Source of the DNA: Rhodospirillaceae bacterium
GTDB taxonomy: Bacteria > Pseudomonadota > Alphaproteobacteria > Rhodospirillales > Casp-alpha2
DNA length: 64,000 nt
Direction of reading: 5' to 3'
Assembly: GCA_002706405.1 (NCBI GenBank)
Contig: PALN01000045.1
Span: 1-64,000, forward strand
Position numbers and translations under genes: made by a program. Within the stretch, counting starts at the first letter, position 1, and the number at the start of each line of letters is the position of its first letter. Positions 8,539-15,835 of the stretch are shown one piece after another. The notes below the pieces were generated by a model. The model was not told where the DNA came from and searched no databases. It was given only the letters and a program-made list of their open reading frames with translations.

Positions 8539-9677
8539 TTGGCATCTCCTGCGTTCTTCGCCGCTTCGACGGCCGCCTTGCAGGCGGCGCTCATATCCGG
8601 CAGGGGATCGACCCCAATCCGTTCCTTCAACATGGCCACAGCCTCGACGTCGCCCGTGCCGTGCACGGACCAGAATGTCGGCAGGGTCGGTTTCAGTTCT
8701 TCCCAGGCCTTGAGAATGCCGTCGGTCATGACGTCCGTGCGCGCGAAGGCACCGCAGAAGTTGATGACCAGCGACTTCACCTTGGGATTGTCGAGCACCA
8801 GGGACAGCGCTTCCGTGCCCTTGGTATAGCTTTCGCCGCCGATCTCCAGGAAGTTGGCGGGCGTGCCGCCGTGGTGGCGGACCACGTCCATGGTGGTCAT
8901 GGTCAGGCCGGCGCCGTTGGCGATCACGCCGACGTCACCTTCCAGTTCGATGTACTTGAGGTCCAGTTCCTTGCCCTTGGCTTCCAGGCCCGTCAGCTTG
9001 TCGGGGGTGCCGGACTTGGCCGTTTCCTCATGCCGCGGGATCGCGCTGTCGTCCATGGTGAACTTGCAGTCGAGCGCGATCAGGCCACCGGCGTCGGTGA
9101 CGGCCAGCGGGTTGATTTCCATCAATTCCGCATCGTTGGCCGCATAGGCGTCATAAAGCTTCATCAGCAGATCGGCGACGGCGTCCTCGACGCCGCCCAG
9201 GTCGGCGCCCGCCAGCATGGCCTTCACATCGGCCAGGGCCGGGCCCTTGCGGATGTCGACGGCGAGGCCGCGCATGGCGTTGGGGTCCTGCTCCGCCGCT
9301 TCCTCCACATCCATGCCGCCCAGGGTCGAGAACAGGATCTTCGGGCCCTTGGTTTCCGGATCGTTGATCACGGCGGCGTAGAATTCACGGGTGAAGGCGG
9401 TCGCCTGTTCGACCAGAACCTTCTCCACCACGTGCTCGCCGATGGTCATGCCGAGGATCGCTTCAGCAGCCGCCTTGGCCGCCGCCGCGTCGTCGGCGAT
9501 CTTGATGCCGCCGGCCTTGCCGCGCTTGCCCGTGGGCACCTGGGCCTTCACGGCTACTTTGCCAAGCGGCCCGGCGATTTTCGCCGCCTCGTCCGCCGTT
9601 GTCGCCACCCCGCCCGAAGGCACGGGAATTCCAGCCGCTTTCAGGAGCGGCTTACCTGCATGTTCCTCGAAGTTCAT
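8535..9677 (-). CDS. acyl-CoA synthetase (ADP-forming) beta subunit, SucC-like
   Basis: Beta subunit (380 residues) partnering the alpha subunit just downstream. An ATP-grasp domain occupies roughly residues 1-230 (KRGKAGGIKI, then MEINPLAV for metal binding), followed by the CoA-ligase domain. The loop that in succinyl-CoA synthetase reads GGIVRCD and contacts succinate here reads CGAFARTD (about 308-315), a strong hint of another substrate. ATG 9677 overlaps the SauS-like stop as ATGA. The expected reaction is acyl-CoA + ADP + Pi giving acid + CoA + ATP. Confidence 0.85.
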   Translation of the reverse strand: MNFEEHAGKPLLKAAGIPVPSGGVATTADEAAKIAGPLGKVAVKAQVPTGKRGKAGGIKIADDAAAAKAAAEAILGMTIGEHVVEKVLVEQATAFTREFYAAVINDPETKGPKILFSTLGGMDVEEAAEQDPNAMRGLAVDIRKGPALADVKAMLAGADLGGVEDAVADLLMKLYDAYAANDAELMEINPLAVTDAGGLIALDCKFTMDDSAIPRHEETAKSGTPDKLTGLEAKGKELDLKYIELEGDVGVIANGAGLTMTTMDVVRHHGGTPANFLEIGGESYTKGTEALSLVLDNPKVKSLVINFCGAFARTDVMTDGILKAWEELKPTLPTFWSVHGTGDVEAVAMLKERIGVDPLPDMSAACKAAVEAAKNAGDAK

Positions 9678-11104
9678 TTGCCGTATTTCGTCCAGTGGGC
9701 GCCGAAAAGTTCTTCTTCCGACGGCTTGTCCTCGGGAATTTCCCGAACCAGGTGGGTGATGTTGATGAAGTGCTTGTAGTTCAGGTTTTCCGAAATGGAA
9801 TTCCCGGCCCAAGTACCGCAGCCCATGGTCAGCGTGAATTCCAGCCCGTTGGTGAAGCTGCCGCCGTTGCCGAAGGTATGGGCCTGATTGACCAGCACGC
9901 GCACGACCTTCAGGTCCGCGGCCAATTCATCGGCGTGTTCCTGGGTCTTGGTATGGATGCCGACGGAATGGCCCATGCCGACGAAGTCGAGAATCTTCTG
10001 CACCTGCGCCTTGGCGGCCTTGAAATCGGGCACGCGGTAGACGGTGAGGACCAGAGACAGCTTTTCGTCCGAGAATGGATGTTCCTTGCCGACGTTTTCC
10101 GCCGGTTCCTCGACGATGAAGAAATCGGCCTTGGCCGCCGCTTCCGGCAGGCCAGCTTCCTTGGCGAAGATATCCGGGTCCTTGGCGATGACGCGGCGGT
10201 TCAAATGACCGTCCTGCCACAGCGTATTGCGGACTTTTTCTTTGTCTTCCGCCGAGCAGACATAGGCGCCGACGGATTTCAATGCTTCGATCGCCTTGTC
10301 ATAGACGCTGTCGAGTATGACGACGGAGTTCTCCGACGAACAGGAGGTCGAATTGTCGAAGATCTTGGACATGCGGATTTTTTCCGCGGCGTCCTTGAAA
10401 TCGGCCGTCTCGTCGATGATGACCGGCACGTTTCCGGCCCCCACGCCGATGCAGGGCGTGCCCGAGGAATAGCCCCGGCGCACGTTGTTTTGCGATCCGG
10501 TGATGACGACCAGATCGACGGCCTCCATCAGGCGCTGGGTCAGTTCCTTGTTCACCGGAGCGGGAAGAACCTGCACCAGGTCTTCCGGGGCACCGATCTT
10601 CTTCAGTTCGGCGCGCATGTAATCGACCGTCATGGTCGTGGTCTTCATGCCCGCTGGCGACGGCGCCACGATCACCGCGTTCTTGCCCTTGATCGCGAAC
10701 ATGGCTTTGTTGACCGGGGTCGCGGCCGGGTTGGTCGAGGGGCTGACCGCCCCCACGACACCGACGGGCTTGGCGTATTTGACCAGACCCTTGGCCTTGT
10801 TTTCCTCGATCACGCCGACGGTCTTCGCCCGCATCAGGTCGCGCAGACAGCCGAAGGTCTTGCGCTGGTTTTTGATGATCTTGGATTTGACGTTGCCGAG
10901 ACCGGTGTCTTCGACGGCAATCTTCGCCAGTTCCTCGGCCCGGCCGGGCTCGTAGATCGACCAGGCAAGCGCGGTCACGGCCTCGTCCACGCGGGCCTGA
11001 TCGGCATCGGCGAAGGCTTCCATGGCGGCGCGGGCGCGGGACATCAGGCCGGCGATGACCTGTTCGGGGCCGGTATCGGCCGCCGGTTGAGCAGTGGCAG
11101 TCAT
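9674..11104 (-). CDS. CoA-acylating aldehyde dehydrogenase, sulfoacetaldehyde dehydrogenase (SauS)-like
   Basis: Oxidises an aldehyde with NAD(P)+ and CoA to an acyl-CoA. It has 476 residues, close to SauS (about 470). The catalytic cysteine is Cys255 in STSCSSENS; the region AVSPSTNPAATP (119-130) is the usual acylating-ALDH substrate loop, and the C-terminal LTMGCGTWAGNSISENLNY resembles SauS/AdhE-N proteins. The start is ATG 11104 because AGGAGA lies 6 bases upstream; an ATG two codons earlier would touch the ribosome site. The next gene overlaps by ATGA. Sulfoacetaldehyde is the leading substrate guess; acetaldehyde or another short aldehyde cannot be excluded. Confidence 0.85.
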   Translation of the reverse strand: MTATAQPAADTGPEQVIAGLMSRARAAMEAFADADQARVDEAVTALAWSIYEPGRAEELAKIAVEDTGLGNVKSKIIKNQRKTFGCLRDLMRAKTVGVIEENKAKGLVKYAKPVGVVGAVSPSTNPAATPVNKAMFAIKGKNAVIVAPSPAGMKTTTMTVDYMRAELKKIGAPEDLVQVLPAPVNKELTQRLMEAVDLVVITGSQNNVRRGYSSGTPCIGVGAGNVPVIIDETADFKDAAEKIRMSKIFDNSTSCSSENSVVILDSVYDKAIEALKSVGAYVCSAEDKEKVRNTLWQDGHLNRRVIAKDPDIFAKEAGLPEAAAKADFFIVEEPAENVGKEHPFSDEKLSLVLTVYRVPDFKAAKAQVQKILDFVGMGHSVGIHTKTQEHADELAADLKVVRVLVNQAHTFGNGGSFTNGLEFTLTMGCGTWAGNSISENLNYKHFINITHLVREIPEDKPSEEELFGAHWTKYGK

Positions 11105-11159
11105 ATGCATTCTCCTAAAGGCATGACGATCCGGCCCATGGGCCGGAATAAAGACGGAA

Positions 11160-12053
11160 TCAAACCGGCTTGGTGCCCTTGATCTGGGTCCGGTGCATGA
11201 TACGCCGGGCCGAGGCATCAAAGGGGTCACGGCGGTGCATGGCGCAACGGTTGTCCCACATCAACACATCACCGACCTGCCATTTATGGTGCCAGTAATA
11301 TTTTTCCTGTTCCGTATGAGCCCAAAGCGCATCCAGCAGTTCTTCGGACTCTTCCACCGGCAGACCGACGACATAGGCGTTGCGGCGGCGCCCCAGGTAA
11401 AGCGCCTGACGTCCCGTCACCGGATGGGTGCGGATGATCGGATGCACCGCGCCCGGGCAGGTCGTGACGTCCGTGACTTCGACCGCGCCCTCGCGCAGGT
11501 AGCCCGCCGAATTGGTCGAATTGTCATGTTTGATCTGCCGGCCCTCGATGCGCGCGCGCAGGTCCGCCGGCAGGTCCTCAAGCGCCTTGTACATGTTGAG
11601 AAACCCGGTGTTGCCGCCGGTTTCCGGCACCTCCATGCCCCACAGCAGGCTCGCCGTGGGCGGTTCCTCGATATAGTTCATGTCCGTGTGCCACACGGAT
11701 TCCCCGGCGCCGAGAGAGCCCAGGGCGACTCCGTTTTCGACCACGTTGGAGATCACCAGAATTTCCGGAAAACCGTCGACGAAACGCTTGCCGTTCTCGT
11801 TGGGCGGCGCCTGGTCGAGGGTCCCGACCCGGCGGGAAAAGGAGACCAGGGCCTCGTCGCTCATGTTCTCCTGATTGCGGAACAGCAGCACGCAATGATC
11901 CATCCAGGCGGCATGGATCTTGTCGAACAAAGCATCATCGACGGCCGCCAGATCGACGTCCAAGACCTCGGCACCGATGGCGTCCGACACGGGGCGCAGC
12001 CGAATGCCGTCACCCTGACCGCCACGGGAGATTGATTGTTCAAGCGATGTCAT
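11160..12053 (-). CDS. TauD/TfdA family Fe(II)/2-oxoglutarate dioxygenase
   Basis: A 297-residue 2-oxoglutarate-dependent dioxygenase. The iron facial triad is His122 and Asp124 (VWHTDMNY) plus His273 (DNRCAMHRR), and Arg284 (SARRIMHR) should bind 2-oxoglutarate. In characterised relatives hydroxylation next to a heteroatom releases sulfite (taurine) or a phenol (2,4-D), leaving an aldehyde or keto acid. AGGAAGG precedes the ATG by 8 bases, and the start overlaps the IclR stop by 4 bases. The downstream SauS-like and SucCD-like genes could then process the aldehyde. Substrate is not established. Confidence 0.88.
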   Translation of the reverse strand: MTSLEQSISRGGQGDGIRLRPVSDAIGAEVLDVDLAAVDDALFDKIHAAWMDHCVLLFRNQENMSDEALVSFSRRVGTLDQAPPNENGKRFVDGFPEILVISNVVENGVALGSLGAGESVWHTDMNYIEEPPTASLLWGMEVPETGGNTGFLNMYKALEDLPADLRARIEGRQIKHDNSTNSAGYLREGAVEVTDVTTCPGAVHPIIRTHPVTGRQALYLGRRRNAYVVGLPVEESEELLDALWAHTEQEKYYWHHKWQVGDVLMWDNRCAMHRRDPFDASARRIMHRTQIKGTKPV

Positions 12054-12898
12054 CTTTGCATCCTTCCTGTGTTGTTCTGCCGCGTGCCGTCAAGGGCCTC
12101 GGCTGCAAGGGACTGAAGACCTTCCAGGTCTTCGGCAAAAAACGATTCAAGTTCCGCCGCCGCCTCGTTCAACAGCGACAGATGCTCAAGGGCCCGCACC
12201 ATGGGCAGACGCGCTTCGGGCGCATGCACGGCCAGGCCGGCGATGACGCGCCCTTTGGGATTGCGGATCGGTACAGCCACACCGATCAAGCCCAGGGTGT
12301 TTTCCTGATCGTTGGCGGCGTAACCGCGGCGCCGGATGGCGGCCAGTTCGTCCTCCAGCCGATCGGGGTCGGTGATCGTGCGATCGGTCAATTGGGTCAT
12401 CGGCAGCACGCGCAGAAGGCGGCGCCGTTCACGAGCCGGCAGATAGGCCAGCAGCAGTTTTCCGATACCGGTCGCGTGTAGCGGCACCCGCGATCCGACG
12501 CCGTACTGGATGCGCAGCGGCCAATCGCATTCCACGCGCTCCACGTAGACCACTTCGTCGCGCGCCAGAACGCCCAGGTTGCAGGTTTCGCCCAAGCGCG
12601 CGACCAGGTTCTGCAGCACCCGGCGCACGGGAGCGGCGCGGGTCGAGGCGGTCAACGCCTGCACCCCCAGTTCGATCATGCGCGGGCCGACGGAATAACT
12701 GTCGCCGCCGGGATCGCGGCGCAACAGGGCGTTTTCCTCAAGCTGTTTGACCATGCGGTGGACCGTCTGACGCGGCAGATCCGTGCGCGCCGCGATATCC
12801 CCCAGGGACAGGGCCGCCGGTTCGTCCAACAAAACCTCGAGCACCGCAAGCGCCTTGCCGAGCGCGCTCCCGGTTCCGTTCTGCGATGAATCAGGCAT
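12050..12898 (-). CDS. IclR family transcriptional regulator
   Basis: A 282-residue regulator: winged helix-turn-helix at about 12-75 (ALAVLEVLLDEPAALSLGDI, then LPRQTVHRMVKQLEE) and the IclR effector-binding domain at 85-260 (LHATGIGKLLLAYLP; RGYAANDQENTLGLIGVAVP). It is the first gene of the dioxygenase/SauS-like unit and overlaps the dioxygenase start by 4 bases, so it very probably controls that operon and itself. A 10-bp sequence repeated twice upstream (12983-12992 and 13027-13036) could be its operator. Confidence 0.9.
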   Translation of the reverse strand: MPDSSQNGTGSALGKALAVLEVLLDEPAALSLGDIAARTDLPRQTVHRMVKQLEENALLRRDPGGDSYSVGPRMIELGVQALTASTRAAPVRRVLQNLVARLGETCNLGVLARDEVVYVERVECDWPLRIQYGVGSRVPLHATGIGKLLLAYLPARERRRLLRVLPMTQLTDRTITDPDRLEDELAAIRRRGYAANDQENTLGLIGVAVPIRNPKGRVIAGLAVHAPEARLPMVRALEHLSLLNEAAAELESFFAEDLEGLQSLAAEALDGTRQNNTGRMQR

Positions 12899-12982
12899 GG
12901 TCCATCCCCGTCCTGGCCGCAGGCCGGAAGAGATGGTCGAGGATCGCCGCTGATCGGGGCATCGTCATCCGTTTCCATTCCC

Positions 12983-13036
12983 ATTTACGTCAGGCGTCTC
13001 AGCGCCGTTGCCGGATCATACGCCAAATTTACGTCA
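12983..13036. promoter_or_regulatory. direct repeat ATTTACGTCA x2, candidate operator of the IclR unit
   Basis: ATTTACGTCA occurs at 12983-12992 and again at 13027-13036, 44 bases apart (about four helical turns), in the gap between the IclR gene and the divergent protease. This spacing puts both copies on one face of the DNA. The area to the right (13020-13090) is AT-rich and could hold promoters for either side. Confidence 0.4.
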
Positions 13037-13167
13037 ATTCAACATTAATTAAGAGCTTATTGTCTCAATTAATACATTTATGCACTTTTCGGATGTGTCG
13101 GAAATTGCGTATGATTGACAGACCCGGTGGAATCCGGCATCGCATTCCCATGTCCCAAGGCTTCCAA

Positions 13168-14298
13168 ATGCGCCGCTTATCATTGATTTCCTTGATCGTT
13201 CTGGCGTTTGCCTGGGCCCCTGCCCAAGCCCAACGGCCGGCGCCGGGGTGCAAAGCGCCGACGGTCGTATGTCAGGCCTCGGCGCGGGTATTCGCCATTT
13301 CATCCTTCGACGCGGTCGGCACCGCGGTGCTGATCGAACCGGGACTTCTCGTCACCAACCGGCATGTGGTTGCCGACAATCCGCGGGCCCAGTTGTTCAT
13401 GTCCGACGGCAGCCAGCGCATCGCCGATGTCGTGCCTACGTCCTATCCGGGCGACCTGGTGTTGCTGCGCCTGGACGGCCTTGTCGTGCAACAGCCCTTG
13501 ACCCTGGGAACCGCCGAGGTCGACCAGCAAGTCTACGTCGTGGGGGCCGACGTCGGGCGGGGCGCCATCCGCGCCTATCTACCGGGCCGTGTGGTCGCCG
13601 TGCCGCCCGCGGACAAGCCCCTGGCCCGCGTCCACCATTCGGCGCGCAGCCAGCCGGGAAATTCCGGCGGCGCCCTGTTCGCCCGCGACGGATCACTGGT
13701 GGCGATCGTGGCGTCGGGCGGCGAAGGGCGCAACGAGGCCATTCCCATCGCCGAAATCGCCAAGCTGAAAACCCAATCGGGGCCGGACCAAGCCTTGCCG
13801 AGTGCCCGCATCGGCCTGGCCTACCGCAAATGCTCCGAAGCCCTGGAGACCGTACGCGGCGGCAATCAGCGCATGGCGCCCAGCAACGTGGATTTTCTGC
13901 ACAAGCAATGCCTCGCCACCGGCAACCGCCAACTCTACGACGACGCAGGCCGCACGCTCGGCCGTCAGCAGTTCCTCGATCAGGCGCTCGACCTGTTCGG
14001 CAAATCGCTGGAACAGGATCCCAACGGCCTGAATACACGGCTATCCATGGCGATCACCCTGCATGTGGCGCAGCGGTATGAAGACGAGATCCCTCACCTG
14101 AAGGCGTTGATTGAGGCTCTGCCGACGGACCCGCAGATTCTACGTCTGGCGATTCAGGCGGGGAAATGGGGCGGTGATGATATCCTGGCGCAGAAGGCCT
14201 ACGCGCTTTTGCTCAAACATCACCCGCAACTGAAACCCGTCGCGGAACGCTTCATGCAGCAACCGCCGCCGCCCCGGCGCATCGGCGTGCCGAAATAA
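13168..14298 (+). CDS. exported trypsin-like serine protease with C-terminal TPR region
   Basis: Secreted S1-family protease of 376 residues. The start at ATG 13168 gives a clean signal peptide (MRRLSLISLIVLAFAW, cleavage after AQA), with AAGG 7 bases upstream. The triad is visible: His in TNRHVVADN, Asp in YPGDLVLLRL, Ser in QPGNSGGALF. From about residue 250 helical TPR-like repeats follow (FLDQALDLFGKSLEQDP; QRYEDEIPHLKALIEALP), ending in a Pro-rich tail. It acts in the periplasm, perhaps in envelope quality control or on partners recruited by the repeats. It is convergent with a subtilase gene 18 bases away. Confidence 0.85.
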   Translation: MRRLSLISLIVLAFAWAPAQAQRPAPGCKAPTVVCQASARVFAISSFDAVGTAVLIEPGLLVTNRHVVADNPRAQLFMSDGSQRIADVVPTSYPGDLVLLRLDGLVVQQPLTLGTAEVDQQVYVVGADVGRGAIRAYLPGRVVAVPPADKPLARVHHSARSQPGNSGGALFARDGSLVAIVASGGEGRNEAIPIAEIAKLKTQSGPDQALPSARIGLAYRKCSEALETVRGGNQRMAPSNVDFLHKQCLATGNRQLYDDAGRTLGRQQFLDQALDLFGKSLEQDPNGLNTRLSMAITLHVAQRYEDEIPHLKALIEALPTDPQILRLAIQAGKWGGDDILAQKAYALLLKHHPQLKPVAERFMQQPPPPRRIGVPK

Positions 14299-14316
14299 CC
14301 GCACCAAGGGGTCAGC

Positions 14317-15642
14317 CTAACCTTCGAAATCATCCGTCGGATCGGGAATCCAGCCGTGTCGCAGGATAGGTTCATCGCCGCCGAACGGTAGGCGGGCGCG
14401 CTTGATGATCGCCGCCTTCAATTCGGGGCCGCGCCAATCCGGGTGCCTGGCCAGAAGCCGCGCCGCCAGAGCCGTGACCCTGGGCACGGCGAAGGATGAC
14501 CCGGACGCCTTGCCCGCCGCCCCCCGATGGTCCGTCACCGCGACCTGTTCACCCGGCACCATGATGTCGACCCCCGACGCCCCCCAATTGGAGCCCCGCG
14601 CCAGGCGACCGTCGATCTCCGCGGAGGTGACGGTGAGGATGTTGTCGAGGTCAAGCGCCGCCGGGTAGACCGGCACCTTGTCCAGATCACGGCCGTCGTT
14701 ACCGGCGGATACGATGAACAGCATGTGAGGCCGCGCCTTGGCCGCCCGGGCGAAGGCGCCCCAGTCCGATGCGGCGTTGGACCCCATGGCCATGTTGACG
14801 ATCATCGCTCCCGCCCTGTCGGCGTGGGCCACCAGATCCTCGAACCGGGTCATGTCCGGGCGCGGATAGCGGTATGGGATGATCGCCGCCTCGGGCGCTT
14901 CGCGCAGAATGATCGAGGTCACCGCCGTGCCGTGGTGAAGGGGAAAGAACGGCGAGCGCGCCGTGTCCAGATCGAAGGGTCGCCTGTCCATGTCCCAAAA
15001 GTCGTAGCCCAACAGGTCCCCGGCAGCGTTCCGCGCCAAGCGCCCCCGAAACAGCGGCAGGGTGTAGTTCACGCCTGTGTCGATCACGGCGACGCGCACG
15101 GCGTCTTGCGACGGCGCCGAGTCCGCCGGCACAGGCGGGTTGAGGGGCTCGCGGAAAACCACCTCGGTCAAATCGGCGGACAGAATTTCCAGCGTTTCCG
15201 CATGGCCGCCGGCATCATAAACCAGGCGGCGGCCTTCGGTTGCCCGGCAGTCGCCCGAGGCATTGACGGCCATGACGGCGCGCGCGCCGTCCGGGGCCGG
15301 GGCATGCCATTCCAGGCTGATGCGGCGCAGCCGGCCGCCGGGCGACAGTCGGCTGACCACCCATTCCCCGCCCCCCGGCATGAGAATCCGATGGTAGCTC
15401 CGAAACGGTGTGCCCGCCGGCCCATCGACGCGGGCCTTTAGCACACGGCCGTCGGTGAAAACCCGGCGCATCCCGGCGGTATCGCCGGAATTCAGGGCGC
15501 AGACGGCGGTCAAATGCCCCAGCAGATCGGGCACCGCCGCCGCAGCCGCCGGCGCCACGGCATGACAAGCGCCGTAAATCCCCACAATCATGGGGACAAT
15601 GCGGGAGATTACCGTCACCTGCCTATTCATCGGCCGACCCAT
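14317..15642 (-). CDS. exported subtilisin-like (S8) serine protease
   Basis: A 441-residue S8 peptidase with an N-terminal signal (ISRIVPMIVGIYGACHAVA, ending near AAAAA). The catalytic Asp is in VAVIDTGVNY (about 186), His in HHGTAVTSII (about 235), the oxyanion Asn in IVSAGNDGRD, and Ser in GKASGSSFAVPRV (about 382). The 130 residues before the catalytic domain form a separate region (propeptide or beta domain). ATG 15642 has a weak AAGGG site; ATG 15630 is an alternative. It faces the trypsin-like protease and is divergent from the cyclase. Confidence 0.85.
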   Translation of the reverse strand: MGRPMNRQVTVISRIVPMIVGIYGACHAVAPAAAAAVPDLLGHLTAVCALNSGDTAGMRRVFTDGRVLKARVDGPAGTPFRSYHRILMPGGGEWVVSRLSPGGRLRRISLEWHAPAPDGARAVMAVNASGDCRATEGRRLVYDAGGHAETLEILSADLTEVVFREPLNPPVPADSAPSQDAVRVAVIDTGVNYTLPLFRGRLARNAAGDLLGYDFWDMDRRPFDLDTARSPFFPLHHGTAVTSIILREAPEAAIIPYRYPRPDMTRFEDLVAHADRAGAMIVNMAMGSNAASDWGAFARAAKARPHMLFIVSAGNDGRDLDKVPVYPAALDLDNILTVTSAEIDGRLARGSNWGASGVDIMVPGEQVAVTDHRGAAGKASGSSFAVPRVTALAARLLARHPDWRGPELKAAIIKRARLPFGGDEPILRHGWIPDPTDDFEG

Positions 15643-15668
15643 ACGGATACCCTTTTGCCGGGAATTGA

Positions 15669-15723
15669 ACCAATCTCCAACAAATCATTGGTTCACAACT
15701 GATAATCTGTACAAATCATTGGT
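15669..15723. promoter_or_regulatory. 13-bp direct repeat plus inverted half-site, candidate operator
   Basis: ACAAATCATTGGT ends at 15692 and is repeated ending at 15723, 31 bases apart (three helical turns). An inverted half copy, ACCAAT, lies at 15669-15674. A perfect palindrome TTGGCGCCAA follows at 15738-15747. The block sits between the divergent subtilase and cyclase genes and could regulate either. Confidence 0.4.
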
Positions 15724-15835
15724 GTTGAATGCCATACTTGGCGCCAACTTGCCTAGAATTCAGATTCGGCACGCGATATACGATGCGTTGCCGAGAGGGG
15801 TTTTTTGGTGTTTGCACGAGACAGGAGCTGCTTCG

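Noticed and set aside
7648..9677. SucC/SucD-like genes as the TCA-cycle succinyl-CoA synthetase
   Set aside because: They sit in a SauS/dioxygenase operon rather than with mdh or sucAB, and their substrate loops are altered; kept as a ligase of unknown acid.
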